From assembly GCA_028689585.1 (NCBI GenBank), contig JAQVCW010000005.1, positions 95,411 to 159,410 of the forward strand: a stretch of DNA of 64,000 nucleotides, given 5' to 3'. Of the stretch, positions 53,116 through 62,984 are shown in pieces. The translations under genes and the position numbers were made by a program. Positions within the stretch are counted from its first letter, which is position 1. The number at the start of each line of letters is the position of its first letter. The notes below the pieces were generated by a model. That model had not been told where the DNA came from, searched no databases, and saw only the letters and a list, made by a program, of their open reading frames with translations. The stretch comes from Lachnospiraceae bacterium. GTDB taxonomy: Bacteria > Bacillota > Clostridia > Lachnospirales > Lachnospiraceae.

Positions 53116-53766
53116 TCAGATCTCCGGTTTTTGCTTGCTCAGATAAGTTTTCCGTTCGGTTCCGCTCAGCAGCCGTTTGATATTTTCACGGTGCTTCCAG
53201 AATGCCAGCGCCGCCAGACAAAAGCCCACCAGGTACAGCTCAATCAAATGTCCCTGTGTCATATGGAAGCATCCAAGCTGTCCCATGGTAATCAGTTCGA
53301 TCATGATGCCCACATAGACCAGAAGGGATCCCAGGGACACATAATGCGTCAGAAACAAGGTGCCAAAAAAGGTGATAATCCCCAGGACTGCCATGATCGG
53401 ATCAAAGGAAAGCACCAGACCAGCGGTGGCCGCGATGCCCTTTCCTCCCCGAAATCCCAGATAGAACGGGAAATTATGTCCCAGTATCACGCCGGCTGAC
53501 GTATAGTAGACCAGCAGCGGCATAATATCCGCATACTTTTCCGCAAACACCAGACGGACCAGCACCACTGCCAGGATGCATTTGAGGCAGTCCCCCGCAA
53601 AGGTGAGGATGCCGGCTTTGCGTCCAAGCGTGCGCATCATATTTGTAGTTCCTGCATTACCGCTTCCATAATCCCTGATATCGATTCCGTTTTTCTTTCC
53701 TATAATGTAGCTCGTCTGAAAAAGTCCGAACACATATCCAATACACAGGCACAGTATCCGTATCAT
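53116..53766 (-). CDS. plsY: Acyl-phosphate:glycerol-3-phosphate acyltransferase PlsY
   Basis: The 216-residue membrane enzyme adds the first acyl chain to glycerol-3-phosphate. It has about five hydrophobic helices and conserved S-G-N-A-G-T-T-N near residues 39-46, G-H-N-F-P-F near 104 and G-G-K-G-I-A near 115. ATG at 53764-53766 follows AAGGAGA and lies 4 bases after the der stop. Confidence 0.95.
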   Translation of the reverse strand: MIRILCLCIGYVFGLFQTSYIIGKKNGIDIRDYGSGNAGTTNMMRTLGRKAGILTFAGDCLKCILAVVLVRLVFAEKYADIMPLLVYYTSAGVILGHNFPFYLGFRGGKGIAATAGLVLSFDPIMAVLGIITFFGTLFLTHYVSLGSLLVYVGIMIELITMGQLGCFHMTQGHLIELYLVGFCLAALAFWKHRENIKRLLSGTERKTYLSKQKPEI

Positions 53767-53770
53767 GATT

Positions 53771-55099
53771 TTAATTCTCCTTCTCTTTTCTCTCACGAAT
53801 AATAAACTTTAAAGAGGTTCCCTTAAATCCAAACGTATCCCTGATTTTGTTTTCAATATATCTTGTATAGGAAAAATGCATCAATTCCTTATCATTGACA
53901 AAAATCACAAAGGTAGGCGGTTTGATGGCCACCTGGGTAATATAGAACAGCTTCAGGCGTTTTCCTTTGTCGGAAGGGGGCTGCTGCAGCGCTACCGCTT
54001 CTGACATGATCTCATTCAGAACACCGGTGCTCACACGCATGCTCTGATTCTGAATCACCATCTCAATGCACTCGAACAGCTTTCCGATTCTCTGTCCCGT
54101 CTCAGCCGAAATGAAGATAATCTCTGCATAGGGCATGTAGGAAAGCACGCTGCGCACCTTTTCCGTAAAACGGTAAATGGTCTTGTCATCCTTTTCCACC
54201 GCATCCCATTTATTGACGGCAATGATAATTCCTTTGCCCCGTTCATGGGCAATGCCTGCGATCTTGGCGTCCTGCTCTGTAACACCTTCCATAGCGTCAA
54301 TCATAATAACCACCACATCCGCCCGATCCACCGCCGTGACGGTACGGATGATGCTGTATCGCTCCAGATCTTCTTTGATCTTGCTCTTTCTGCGAAGTCC
54401 TGCCGTATCAATAAATACATACTCATGATCCTGCCAGGTTACGGCAGTATCCACCGCATCCCTTGTGGTTCCCGCAATATCAGAAACGATCAGCCGCTGC
54501 TCCCCAAGCAGCTTATTGATCAGAGACGACTTGCCTACATTAGGCTTGCCCACAATGGCTACTCTTGGCCGTTCATCTTCGAATTCTTCCAGCTCTTCTT
54601 TATTAAAATGCTTCAGCACCTCATCCAGAAGATCACCGATCCCGGTGCGGTTGGCAGAGGAAACAGGAACCGGATCACCGATGCCCAGATTGTAGAACTC
54701 ATATACCTCTGCCATATCCTTGCTGAAATTATCTACCTTATTTACTGCCAGCACCACCGGCTTATGGGAGCGGCGCAGCATATCCGCCACTTTGGAATCG
54801 GAATCCACCAATCCCTGCTTCAGATCCGTCATAAAAATAATCACATCCGCAGTGTCAATGGCAATCTGTGCCTGATCTCTCATCTGGGACAAAATCACAT
54901 CACTGCTGTCCGGTTCGATACCGCCGGTATCAATCAATGTAAAATTCACATTCAGCCATTCCACATCTGCGTAAATACGATCCCTGGTCACGCCGGGCGT
55001 ATCTTTGATAATCGATATATTTTCTCCTGCCAGTGCATTAAACAGGGTGGATTTGCCCACATTTGGCCTGCCTACAATGGCTACAATTGGTTTGCTCAT
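53771..55099 (-). CDS. der: Ribosome-associated GTPase Der (EngA)
   Basis: Der assists 50S assembly. The 442-residue protein has two GTPase domains, with G-R-P-N-V-G-K-S-T near residue 10 and G-K-P-N-V-G-K-S-S near 184, D-T-A-G-L in the second and N-K-x-D in both, and a C-terminal KH-like domain. It overlaps the DUF512 gene by 4 bases (ATGA). Confidence 0.97.
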   Translation of the reverse strand: MSKPIVAIVGRPNVGKSTLFNALAGENISIIKDTPGVTRDRIYADVEWLNVNFTLIDTGGIEPDSSDVILSQMRDQAQIAIDTADVIIFMTDLKQGLVDSDSKVADMLRRSHKPVVLAVNKVDNFSKDMAEVYEFYNLGIGDPVPVSSANRTGIGDLLDEVLKHFNKEELEEFEDERPRVAIVGKPNVGKSSLINKLLGEQRLIVSDIAGTTRDAVDTAVTWQDHEYVFIDTAGLRRKSKIKEDLERYSIIRTVTAVDRADVVVIMIDAMEGVTEQDAKIAGIAHERGKGIIIAVNKWDAVEKDDKTIYRFTEKVRSVLSYMPYAEIIFISAETGQRIGKLFECIEMVIQNQSMRVSTGVLNEIMSEAVALQQPPSDKGKRLKLFYITQVAIKPPTFVIFVNDKELMHFSYTRYIENKIRDTFGFKGTSLKFIIRERKEKEN

Positions 55100-56427
55100 G
55101 AATTACCTCCATCTATTACTGCGTCCACAAAATTCTGACCGCTTGATTTTACAATATCAATAGGGATTTGTAAAGTTTTTTCCAGTTCCTCCACGGTGAC
55201 ATCATCCAAAAAGACCGTTTCGTCCGTCCGCAGCATACTGCATGGAAGCAGCAGGCGCTCTCCAAGATCCGCTCCTGCAAGCTGCTCCTTCAGATCCGCT
55301 CCCGTAATCAGGCCCGACACGGTGATCCGCTCACCAAAGAAATTATTTTTAATCCGAAACAGGTTCACCTGAAGCCGGGGATACTTTTGTTTTATCTTCT
55401 CTACCTGTTCTTCGATGCAGGAATAGGCCAGCACGCCGGTGGCGATGGAGATACGGCGCGGTCTGTCATCGCCCCTGCACTGCTTTAGGGCCTCGCTCAC
55501 CTCGTCCTGAAGCAGGCGCATCATGCCGACGCCATTTTCCAACTGCAGATAACCGTCATAGCTATCGGCTTCCGGCATTTCCCGTTCCGCCAGCAGATAC
55601 CATTCATCTCCTGCATGAATCAGATGCGTCCCATAGGTTTTCATAAAATGCTGCTGCCATTTTTCAATGATCCCCAGCACCTCCACCGCATCTTCCCTGG
55701 TAAAGGGTTCCAGTTTTGCCAGTCCTTCCCGGAATCTGGTCAGCCCCACCGGTACCACCGATACGCTTTTTAAATGTGGAATATAATGCTCCAACTGTGA
55801 AATAGAATATTCCAGTTCCTTTCCGTCATTAATGCCTCTGCACAGCACGATCTGCCCGTTCATCTCGATCCCGGCCTCAAACAGACGTTCCACTTTGGGA
55901 AATACATCTCCTGCGAACCGGTTGTGCAGCATTTCGCAGCGCAGCTTCGGGTTCATGGTCTGAAAAGAAATATTGATCGGCTCCAGATGATATCGGATAA
56001 TGCGTTCAATATCGTGATCGCTCATATTGGTCAGTGTCACATAATTTCCCTGCAGAAAAGAAAGCCTGGAATCGTCATCTTTAAAGTATAACGTATCCCG
56101 CATCCCTTTCGGCATCTGATCAATAAAGCAGAAAATGCAGTGATTGCAGCAGGAACGGTATTCATCCATCAGGCTGTTTTCAAAGGTGATCCCCAGATCC
56201 TCTTCAAATTCCTTTTCAATTTCCAGTTCCCATTCTTCGCCATCCGCCTTGCGGACCAGGATTTCCAGGTATTCTTCATTGGTCAGATAGTGATAATCAA
56301 AAATATCCTCCACCGGCTCGCCATTCACCGACACCAGCACATCCCCCGGCTCCAGTTCCAGTTCCTCTGCAATGCTGCCCGGCTCCACTGCGCTTATTTT
56401 GTGTTCCATTATTTTTTTCCCGTTCAT
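55096..56427 (-). CDS. DUF512 radical-SAM-like protein with N-terminal PDZ
   Basis: The 443-residue protein has an N-terminal PDZ-like segment ([11 protein letters not shown] near residue 15 and D-V-L-V-S-V-N-G-E), then a radical-SAM C-x3-C-x2-C variant C-C-N-H-C-I-F-C-F near residue 90, and a DUF512 C-terminus. It is usually next to der in Firmicutes and its function is unknown. The start could be 18 bases later (M-E-H-K); neither site is strong. Confidence 0.85.
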   Translation of the reverse strand: MNGKKIMEHKISAVEPGSIAEELELEPGDVLVSVNGEPVEDIFDYHYLTNEEYLEILVRKADGEEWELEIEKEFEEDLGITFENSLMDEYRSCCNHCIFCFIDQMPKGMRDTLYFKDDDSRLSFLQGNYVTLTNMSDHDIERIIRYHLEPINISFQTMNPKLRCEMLHNRFAGDVFPKVERLFEAGIEMNGQIVLCRGINDGKELEYSISQLEHYIPHLKSVSVVPVGLTRFREGLAKLEPFTREDAVEVLGIIEKWQQHFMKTYGTHLIHAGDEWYLLAEREMPEADSYDGYLQLENGVGMMRLLQDEVSEALKQCRGDDRPRRISIATGVLAYSCIEEQVEKIKQKYPRLQVNLFRIKNNFFGERITVSGLITGADLKEQLAGADLGERLLLPCSMLRTDETVFLDDVTVEELEKTLQIPIDIVKSSGQNFVDAVIDGGNS

Positions 56428-56453
56428 ATATTCATTCCTATTCTAAATAAACT

Positions 56454-56502
56454 ATGCAAAGCACAAACGCGGTTTCTGCGTTTTTTGCATGTGCTTTGCT
56501 CC
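56454..56502. repeat. Dispersed hairpin repeat, copy 2
   Basis: ATGCAAAGCACAAACGC and its partner GCGTTTTTTGCATGTGCTTTGC form a long hairpin. Nearly the same element is at 29112-29161. Here it lies just upstream of the DUF512 gene. Confidence 0.65.
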
Positions 56503-56643
56503 CTCTATGATAACCTCTGCTTCTCCAAATTGCAACTCATGTTTTCTCCGCTCTTTCGAAGATCCCTCTTCCCTGCGTCCTCAAATCGGGGAACAGCCCG
56601 GTAATTTGTTTTGAATTAAGCACACGGGTTTCCGACAATTGAC

Positions 56644-56673
56644 TTGACTCTGTCTGTATGACCATGATATAAC
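56644..56673 (+). promoter_or_regulatory. Promoter of prs
   Basis: TTGACT (56644-56649) and TATAAC (56668-56673) have an 18-base spacer, 80 bases before the start codon. Confidence 0.6.
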
Positions 56674-56755
56674 TACAAGTATTGATATGACTGCAGTAAC
56701 CACTGCGGATATTCATACATACTATACTAATTTCTTGTTTATGGAGGTACTCTCA

Positions 56756-57925
56756 ATGCCAGAGCTTAACATAGTTGAACATGCAATGCCGGTCGGTCCA
56801 CTGAAGATTGCTGCACTGGAAAGCTGCCGTGATTTTGCCGAAACTGTAAATCAATATCTGGTGGATTTCAGACACAATTCTCCCATGCATACCGATACCA
56901 CCCTTCCGCTGCCGGGCTATTGTGAAGACAGCTATCTGATCAACTGCAGCTGCCCGCGTTTCGGGACCGGAGAAGGAAAAGGGCAGATCATGGATTCGGT
57001 GCGTGGATGTGACCTTTTTGTTTTGGTTGATGTCTGCAACTACAGCCTGACCTATACCGTCTGCGGCCATCCAAATCACATGTCTCCGGACAATCATTTT
57101 CAGGATCTGAAGCGTATCATCTCCGCAGCCAACGGAAAAGCAAAGAGAATTACCGTGGTGATGCCTTTCCTGTATGAAGGCCGTCAGCATAAGCGTTCCA
57201 AGAGAGAATCTCTGGACTGTTCCCTTGCACTGCAGGAACTGGTCGATATGGGCGTGACCAATATCGTCACCTTTGATGCCCATGATCCAAGAGTCCAGAA
57301 TGCCATTCCTCTCCACGGCTTTGATTCTTTCATGCCAACCTATCAGTTTTTGAAGGCTCTGGTGGAGACGGTTCCTGATTTACACATTGACAATGACCAT
57401 TTGATGGCGATCAGCCCGGATGAAGGCGCAATGGAACGCGCCGTTTATTTTGCAAACATTCTTGGAATCGACATGGGTATGTTCTACAAACGCCGCGACT
57501 ATTCCACCGTGATAAATGGCAAAAATCCAATTGTGGCTCATGAATTTCTGGGTGCCAGCGTAGAAGGAAAAGATGTTCTGGTCATTGATGATATGATCTC
57601 TTCCGGAGAAAGTATGCTGGATGTTGCCAAACAGTTAAAAGAGCGCAAGGCGCGCCGTGTCTTTGTATGCACTACCTTCGGACTGTTCACAGACGGACTG
57701 GAAAAATTCGATGAATATTATGAAAAAGGATATATTTGCAAGGTCGTGACCACGAACCTGAATTACCGCACACCGGAGCTGCTGAAGCGCCCTTATTACG
57801 CGGAAGCGGATATGACAAAATATCTGGCCAGCATTATCGATCATCTGAATCATGATGTGTCCATCAGCGGTATCCAGTCTCCCACGGAAAAGATACAGGA
57901 TCTGCTGGAAGTTATAGGAAAATAA
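56756..57925 (+). CDS. prs: Ribose-phosphate pyrophosphokinase Prs
   Basis: Prs makes PRPP from ribose-5-phosphate and ATP for nucleotide and histidine synthesis. The 389-residue protein is longer than the usual 315 but has the F-L-Y-E-G-R-Q-H-K-R region near residue 140, F-D-A-H-D-P near 172 and the PRPP loop V-I-D-D-M-I-S-S-G-E-S near 280. ATG at 56756 follows GGAGG by 8 bases; an upstream ATG at 56687 would add a non-family extension. Confidence 0.93.
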   Translation: MPELNIVEHAMPVGPLKIAALESCRDFAETVNQYLVDFRHNSPMHTDTTLPLPGYCEDSYLINCSCPRFGTGEGKGQIMDSVRGCDLFVLVDVCNYSLTYTVCGHPNHMSPDNHFQDLKRIISAANGKAKRITVVMPFLYEGRQHKRSKRESLDCSLALQELVDMGVTNIVTFDAHDPRVQNAIPLHGFDSFMPTYQFLKALVETVPDLHIDNDHLMAISPDEGAMERAVYFANILGIDMGMFYKRRDYSTVINGKNPIVAHEFLGASVEGKDVLVIDDMISSGESMLDVAKQLKERKARRVFVCTTFGLFTDGLEKFDEYYEKGYICKVVTTNLNYRTPELLKRPYYAEADMTKYLASIIDHLNHDVSISGIQSPTEKIQDLLEVIGK

Positions 57926-58018
57926 TGCCGAAGCAGAGATTTGATTGTTTATTCAAAAACGTCTCTGCCCCACTGCGAAATACAGACGCAGACGGCTCGT
58001 CCGCTTTGCTGACATAAT

Positions 58019-58070
58019 ATAAAAAACTGCTCTGAGCGTATCGCTTTGATACAATCAGAGCAGTTTTTTT
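58019..58070. terminator. Bidirectional terminator between prs and yfiH
   Basis: AAAAAACTGCTCTGA pairs with TCAGAGCAGTTTTTT, with a smaller GTATC/GATAC stem inside. It ends prs on the plus strand and yfiH on the minus strand. Confidence 0.85.
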
Positions 58071-58923
58071 AGTTCAGCATCAGGAATGCCGCCAGATTGC
58101 CGCGTTTTCCATGTGAAGCACGATGAGAATAAAGAAAATCCGGATTGCAGCAGGTACAGATATCCGGAAGACTGATATTCTCCGGGCGCAGGCCTGCGGA
58201 GAGAAAATTCTGCCGGCAGGCTTCCCACAGATTCAACTGATACTTCTGATTCTCTTTTTTATAAAAGAGGGACGGCCAGAGTGCTTCCGGATAAGCCGGG
58301 CGAAACTGGTCAATCACATCTTCGCTGACCTCATAGCAGTCCTGACAGATAGACGGGCCGATTGCCGCCGCCACATCTTCCGGTCTGGTACCATATTCCC
58401 GTCCCATCACTTCCAGGGTAGCTTTCGCTATATTCGCCACGGTTCCCCGCCATCCGGAGTGGGAGGAAGCGATCGCGCAATGAACCGGATCCACCATCAG
58501 CAGGGGAACGCAGTCCGCATAAAACGTCGTAAGCACGATGCCCGGCACGTTGGTCACCAGTCCGTCGATATCATCATAATCCCTGTCCCTGGTAACACCC
58601 AGACCACGGTCTTCCTCTTTTACCACCATCACATTTGTGGTATGTGTCTGTTTAGAGAATACCAGATCTTTCGCCTGATATCCGATGGCCTTTGCCAGAC
58701 GGCGGTGATTTTCCAATACATTTTCCCTGCTGCTTTCCCGGCCGAAGCTGGTATTCATGGTCCCCACATCCCCCGTGCTGACACCGCCAAGCCGGGTGCT
58801 GAAGCCGTGGGTAATGCCCTGGATCTGTTCCAGGATGGGAAAAGTCAGGTAGACCGTCTCTATCTCATCGTGAATGGTAATTCTGTTCAGCGGATTCGCT
58901 GTCTGTTTTCTGTTGATCTTCAT
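58069..58923 (-). CDS. YfiH/PgeF-family multicopper-like purine nucleoside enzyme
   Basis: The 284-residue protein has the family signatures T-H-G-F-S-T-R-L-G-G-V near residue 38, T-F-Y-A-D-C-V-P near 132 and H-S-G-W-R-G-T near 153, the latter two holding the Cys and His metal ligands. Members were called laccases and later purine nucleoside phosphorylase-like enzymes. Full family length. Confidence 0.9.
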   Translation of the reverse strand: MKINRKQTANPLNRITIHDEIETVYLTFPILEQIQGITHGFSTRLGGVSTGDVGTMNTSFGRESSRENVLENHRRLAKAIGYQAKDLVFSKQTHTTNVMVVKEEDRGLGVTRDRDYDDIDGLVTNVPGIVLTTFYADCVPLLMVDPVHCAIASSHSGWRGTVANIAKATLEVMGREYGTRPEDVAAAIGPSICQDCYEVSEDVIDQFRPAYPEALWPSLFYKKENQKYQLNLWEACRQNFLSAGLRPENISLPDICTCCNPDFLYSHRASHGKRGNLAAFLMLN

Positions 58924-58946
58924 ATCTGTTTTTCATTCTCCGTTAT

Positions 58947-59054
58947 TTCAAGTGAACTAAAATGCGTCCTTTATCAGCGAAATTCAAGCGAGCCAAAACG
59001 CGTCCTTTATCAGCGAAATTCAAGTGAGCCAAAATGCGTCCTTTATCAGCGAAA
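58947..59054. repeat. Three tandem 36-base repeats at the 3' end of yraN
   Basis: TTCAAGYGARCYAAAAYGCG-type units start at 58947, 58983 and 59019. The third unit encodes the last residues of YraN and its stop codon; the others lie just after it. Copies differ at several positions. Confidence 0.75.
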
Positions 59055-59397
59055 TATTCCTTCCCTCAACGGCCACTACATCAAAGCGGCAGGGCTGATC
59101 CGGCAAACCGCGCACCATAAGATAATGCCGGGCTACCCGGCAGATATTCCGCTGTTTTCGCAGATCCACGGCCGCCAGCGGGCTGCCCATCCTGATATCA
59201 CTGCGGTATTTCACTTCCACAAATACCAGATAGGTTCCATCCCTGGCTATAATATCTATCTCACCGGTGCGATTGTGATAATTGTATTCTACAATTTCAT
59301 ATCCCTGCTCCTGAAGATAATTTACCGCTCTCTTTTCCTGCTCTGTTCCCAGTTTTCGTCTATTCAATCTTTGCAGACCGCCGCTCTCTCCCGGCAT
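59020..59397 (-). CDS. yraN: UPF0102 (YraN) nuclease-fold protein
   Basis: The 125-residue protein shows the endonuclease-like core G-E-I-D-I-I-A-R-D-G near residue 45 and V-F-V-E-V-K-Y-R near 58, with the Q-R-N-I-C-R-V-A-R-H-Y helix. The function of the family is unclear. Its C-terminus is encoded inside the 36-base repeat. It follows rnhB, the usual context. Confidence 0.9.
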   Translation of the reverse strand: MPGESGGLQRLNRRKLGTEQEKRAVNYLQEQGYEIVEYNYHNRTGEIDIIARDGTYLVFVEVKYRSDIRMGSPLAAVDLRKQRNICRVARHYLMVRGLPDQPCRFDVVAVEGRNISLIKDAFWLT

Positions 59398-59430
59398 TTT
59401 CTGACTGAGGTTTTTCTCCCGTATATTTCT

Positions 59431-60198
59431 TCAAACTGCATTTACAAAGTTCTTTATAAACGTCGATCTGTGGATGGGGGACGGGCCATATTTCTGAATG
59501 GCCGCAATGTGAGCTGCCGAGCCATAGCCCTTATGGGAGGCAAAGCCGTATTCCGGCATCAGCTCGTCATACTCCACCATCAGCCGGTCCCTTGTCACCT
59601 TTGCAATGATGCTGGCTGCCGCGATGGAGACGCTCTTCCCATCCCCTTTGATGATCGGCACCTGCGGGATCACCACCTGAGGGATCGTCACCGCATCGTT
59701 CAGAAGCACCTGCGGAATCACGGATAGCTGTCCGATGGCTTCACACATCGCCTCATAAGTAGCCTGCAGAATATTGATCTCATCGATCCTGTGAGGCCCC
59801 ACCATGCCGACGCCTGTCGCCACCGCTTTTTCCTGTATCTCATCGTACAGCTCTTCACGCCGCTTTGCCGTAAGCTGCTTGGAATCGTTCAGATAGAGGA
59901 TCTCACAGTCCTTCGGCAAAATCACTGCACCGGCCACCACCGGTCCTGCCAGCGGCCCTCTGCCGGCCTCATCAATGCCGCAGACATAGCCCAGATGCTC
60001 ATATTCCCGCTCAAATACCTTCATCCGGTCCAGACGCTGCCGTTCCTCTTCCAAAGCCTCTTCCTTCCGGCGGCAGATCCTGATCAGATTCGCCACACCG
60101 GCTCTCGGATCAGTTTCATACTGAGCAATCAGCTCCAAAAGCTGCTCCTTCCCGGCCTGCTCAAATTCCTGTTTTATCTTTGCAATACTCTTTGTCAT
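59431..60198 (-). CDS. rnhB: Ribonuclease HII RnhB
   Basis: RnhB removes ribonucleotides from DNA. The 255-residue protein has an N-terminal helical extension of about 70 residues and a core with G-I-D-E-A-G-R-G-P-L-A-G near residues 74-85 holding the acidic metal ligands, and later K-G-D-G-K-S and A-K-V-T-R-D. A short repeat I-P-Q-V occurs three times near residue 170. Confidence 0.94.
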   Translation of the reverse strand: MTKSIAKIKQEFEQAGKEQLLELIAQYETDPRAGVANLIRICRRKEEALEEERQRLDRMKVFEREYEHLGYVCGIDEAGRGPLAGPVVAGAVILPKDCEILYLNDSKQLTAKRREELYDEIQEKAVATGVGMVGPHRIDEINILQATYEAMCEAIGQLSVIPQVLLNDAVTIPQVVIPQVPIIKGDGKSVSIAAASIIAKVTRDRLMVEYDELMPEYGFASHKGYGSAAHIAAIQKYGPSPIHRSTFIKNFVNAV

Positions 60199-60231
60199 CT
60201 CATCCTCCGCATCCAGTCTCTTTTTGACCGC

Positions 60232-60801
60232 TTATCTCACAAGCCCAAATCTGGATAAAGGCCAGATACGAAACAGTGCCTTACCAACGATAGCCTCCCG
60301 CCTGATATTGCCCACGCTGGGTTCCCGGCTGTCGGAGCTGTTATTCCGGTTATCCCCCAGCACAAAATACTCATCTTCCCCCAGGGTGATCGGTCCGGAG
60401 GCCAGCCCGCTCTTCTCGATTGTTTCATTGCCGTAGTTCTCCTGCAATACGGTACTGTTAATATAGATCTGTCCCTCTATGATCTGGACCGTCTCTCCGG
60501 GCAGCCCAATGATCCGCTTGATATAGTACGTGTCCTTTTTGTATTGAAACGGAAAGACTACCACATCAAATCTGCCGGGATTTATAAAACGATAAGAGAT
60601 CTTATCCACGACCAGCTTATCGCCATCCTCCAGGGTAGGCCGCATGGAATTCCCGCTGACCTCCGTCCCCTGACCAATAAAATGAACCACTAAAAACGTC
60701 AGCACCAGGATAATAATGATGTAAAGTACCCAGCTTAACATCTCCCGGAACAGACTTTTTTCCTTTCCTGCGTTCTTATCCCCTTTGTTCAAATACTCCA
60801 C
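60232..60801 (-). CDS. Signal peptidase I (LepB-type)
   Basis: The 189-residue enzyme has one N-terminal membrane anchor (residues about 18-40), the catalytic Ser in V-S-G-N-S-M-R-P-T near residue 56, the Lys in Y-Y-I-K-R-I-I-G-L-P-G-E near 94, and G-D-N-R-N-N-S-S-D-S-R. It cleaves exported proteins on the outer face of the membrane. A second signal peptidase lies two genes upstream. Confidence 0.92.
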   Translation of the reverse strand: MEYLNKGDKNAGKEKSLFREMLSWVLYIIIILVLTFLVVHFIGQGTEVSGNSMRPTLEDGDKLVVDKISYRFINPGRFDVVVFPFQYKKDTYYIKRIIGLPGETVQIIEGQIYINSTVLQENYGNETIEKSGLASGPITLGEDEYFVLGDNRNNSSDSREPSVGNIRREAIVGKALFRIWPLSRFGLVR

Positions 60802-60826
60802 CGCTTTCCTGCTTGATAAAAATATC

Positions 60827-61678
60827 TTAAACTGTTACTTCAGGAAATTCAAGAGATATTTTTCCTAATCTTCCATTTCGGAAATCATCCAGAAGTAATG
60901 CAGCCGCCTTCGGCAGATCCAGTTCATTTCCCTTCAGACGGCAGGAGCGGTTTTCGGCGATTGCAATCAGCGTCTGAAGATTGTCTGACTGTTCTTCACA
61001 TTCATACCGCTTCTGAAGGCTGCCCCGATAATTCTCCTTCAGATAATGAATGAGCCACAGAGCCAGTTCTTCTGCATTCAGAAGCTCGTCCCGGATGGAA
61101 CCGATCAGAGCCAGCTTCAGACCGATCAACTGATCTTCGAACTTGGGCCACAAAATTCCGGGAGTGTCCAGAAGCTCCACATTTTTATTCAGGCGAATCC
61201 ACTGTTTTCCCTTGGTAACACCGGGCTTATTGCCTGTCTTTGCGCAGGCCTTTCCTGCAAAAGAATTGATAAAGGTAGATTTTCCCACATTGGGGATTCC
61301 CACTACCATGGCGCGCACCGGACGGTTTAAGATGCCGCGCTTCCGGTCCCGCTCTATTTTCTCCCGGCACGCCTCCTGGATCAGCGGCTGAATCAGCTTG
61401 ATCCCGGTGCCGGTCTTTGAATTGATCTTCGCGGTGTAAATCCCTTTTTTCTGGAAATACTCTGCCCATGCGGCATTCCTCCGCTCGTCCGAGAGATCCG
61501 CTTTATTCAGAAGAATAATTCTGGATTTATTTTTGCCCAGCTCATCAATATCCGGATTGCGGCTGGATACAGGCACTCTGGCATCCACCAGCTCAATCAC
61601 CACATCAATCAGTTTTATGTCTTCCTGCATCATTCTCCTGGCCTTCGTCATATGGCCGGGATACCATTGATAATTCAT
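60827..61678 (-). CDS. ylqF: Ribosome biogenesis GTPase YlqF/RbgA
   Basis: The 283-residue circularly permuted GTPase starts Y-P-G-H-M-T-K-A near residue 6 and has the G4 motif N-K-A-D-L before the P-loop G-I-P-N-V-G-K-S-T near residue 130 and D-T-P-G-I near 175. It assists late 50S assembly. Between two signal peptidase genes. Confidence 0.95.
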   Translation of the reverse strand: MNYQWYPGHMTKARRMMQEDIKLIDVVIELVDARVPVSSRNPDIDELGKNKSRIILLNKADLSDERRNAAWAEYFQKKGIYTAKINSKTGTGIKLIQPLIQEACREKIERDRKRGILNRPVRAMVVGIPNVGKSTFINSFAGKACAKTGNKPGVTKGKQWIRLNKNVELLDTPGILWPKFEDQLIGLKLALIGSIRDELLNAEELALWLIHYLKENYRGSLQKRYECEEQSDNLQTLIAIAENRSCRLKGNELDLPKAAALLLDDFRNGRLGKISLEFPEVTV

Positions 61679-61712
61679 CTTTCACCTCATCTTTTATTCC
61701 AATATTTCTATT

Positions 61713-62369
61713 TTATCCAAGAAATCTCCGATGCTCCCCGGGGCTGAGCACGAACCATACTTTTCCTTCGATATCATCTGTTTTCACCAGCCCCACATCC
61801 GCGAACCGGCTGTCTTCACTGTTATTCCGGTTATCCCCCAGCACAAAATATTCAGAAGATCCCAGGGTAATGGCCTCCGCTGCCATGCCCGGATTCGAGA
61901 TTGCGGGATAATTCTTCTGCTCCAGGTACACCTTTCCGTCAATATAGATCATGCCGTCCATAATCTGCACTGTCTCCCCCGGCAGACCGATGACACGTTT
62001 GATATTGGAATGGCTGGTCTGGGTTCCGTTCAGCTTAAAGGAAATTACATCGCCCCGCTTCGGACCGCCCAGTTGATACGCCATCACATTGATCAAAACC
62101 GTATCCCCGCCGGACAGCGTGACATCCATGGACTGTCCCACATTTGTTCTGGACTGACCAAAAAAGTAGACTATCACATAAGCGATCAGGATCACGATCA
62201 GAATCTGAAAACTCCAGCCAAATACCAGCTTTGGAATGGAACGTTTTTTCTTTCCTGTCATTTTCGCAGCTTCTGCATCCAGGCGCCTCTGTTCCCGCAG
62301 TGTTCTGGCAACATTTTCCTCCGGGAACAGGTCTGGCTCCGGCATCTTTTCCTTATGAAAAATACTCAT
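61713..62369 (-). CDS. Signal peptidase I, second copy
   Basis: The 218-residue enzyme has a charged cytoplasmic N-terminus of about 55 residues, one membrane segment, the catalytic Ser in V-G-Q-S-M-D-V-T near residue 90, and Lys in N-I-K-R-V-I-G-L-P-G-E near 130. The longer N-terminus separates it from the 60.2 kb copy. ATG at 62367-62369 follows AAGGAGA. Confidence 0.9.
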   Translation of the reverse strand: MSIFHKEKMPEPDLFPEENVARTLREQRRLDAEAAKMTGKKKRSIPKLVFGWSFQILIVILIAYVIVYFFGQSRTNVGQSMDVTLSGGDTVLINVMAYQLGGPKRGDVISFKLNGTQTSHSNIKRVIGLPGETVQIMDGMIYIDGKVYLEQKNYPAISNPGMAAEAITLGSSEYFVLGDNRNNSEDSRFADVGLVKTDDIEGKVWFVLSPGEHRRFLG

Positions 62370-62398
62370 CGGCTTCTCCTTATCTGCATATATCAAAA

Positions 62399-62427
62399 GA
62401 GGGACGAATACATTGTATTTGTCCCTC
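62399..62427 (-). terminator. Hairpin between rplS and lepB
   Basis: GAGGGACRAATACA pairs with TGTATTYGTCCCTC and is followed on the minus strand by TTTTGATA. It may attenuate read-through from the highly expressed rplS into the signal peptidase operon. Confidence 0.6.
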
Positions 62428-62438
62428 AGTCATTCGAC

Positions 62439-62786
62439 TTATTTTACCAACTCTTTTACTTTTGCCTTCTTACCGATACGTCCTCTTAAGTAGGTCAGTT
62501 TTGCACGTCTTACTTTACCTGCTCTGATCACTTCTACTTTTTCAAGTGTCGGAGAATGTAATGGCCAGGTCTTTTCTACACCGATGCCGTTAGAATTCTT
62601 TCTTACAGTAAAAGTAGCTCTATTGCTTCCGCCCTGCTTCTTTAAAACAACGCCTTCAAAAACCTGAACACGTTCACGGTTTCCCTCTTTAATCTTAGCG
62701 TATACCTTTACGGTATCACCAACATTAAACTGTGGTACTTCTGCCTTCAACTGGGCTGCTTCAATATTTTTGATAATTTCGTTCAT
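62439..62786 (-). CDS. rplS: 50S ribosomal protein L19
   Basis: The 115-residue protein has the L19 pattern F-N-V-G-D-T-V-K-V near residue 20, R-V-Q-V-F-E-G-V near 40, the [14 protein letters not shown] segment and L-R-G-R-I-G-K-K near the end. ATG at 62784-62786 follows AAGGAGG; the longer frame to 62843 is not part of the family. Confidence 0.97.
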   Translation of the reverse strand: MNEIIKNIEAAQLKAEVPQFNVGDTVKVYAKIKEGNRERVQVFEGVVLKKQGGSNRATFTVRKNSNGIGVEKTWPLHSPTLEKVEVIRAGKVRRAKLTYLRGRIGKKAKVKELVK

Positions 62787-62866
62787 TGTGTTCCTCCTTG
62801 TATACTGGATGTTCTTAATGCAATTTTTGCAGCAGAGGACCATCTCTTTCTATCACAACGCTGATT

Positions 62867-62895
62867 ATTTTATCATGTTTCATCTGCAATTGCAA
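62867..62895 (-). promoter_or_regulatory. Promoter of rplS
   Basis: On the minus strand TTGCAA (62895-62890) and TAAAAT (62872-62867) have a 17-base spacer, 80 bases before the rplS start. Confidence 0.6.
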
Positions 62896-62984
62896 GCAAA
62901 TTATTCAGATATTTTCTGTCTTGAAAATTGTATAATTAAATCATCAAAAGAAATCAATCAAAAAATTAAAAAGCAAGCAGGAAA

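Noticed and set aside
58947..59054. Possible CRISPR array (36-base period repeats)
   Set aside because: The units abut with no spacers, overlap the yraN stop codon, and no cas genes are present.
58123..59727. Long plus-strand open frame (534 codons) across yfiH, yraN and rnhB
   Set aside because: It runs antisense to three recognisable genes and has no ribosome site or family; it is a shadow frame helped by the 36-base repeats.
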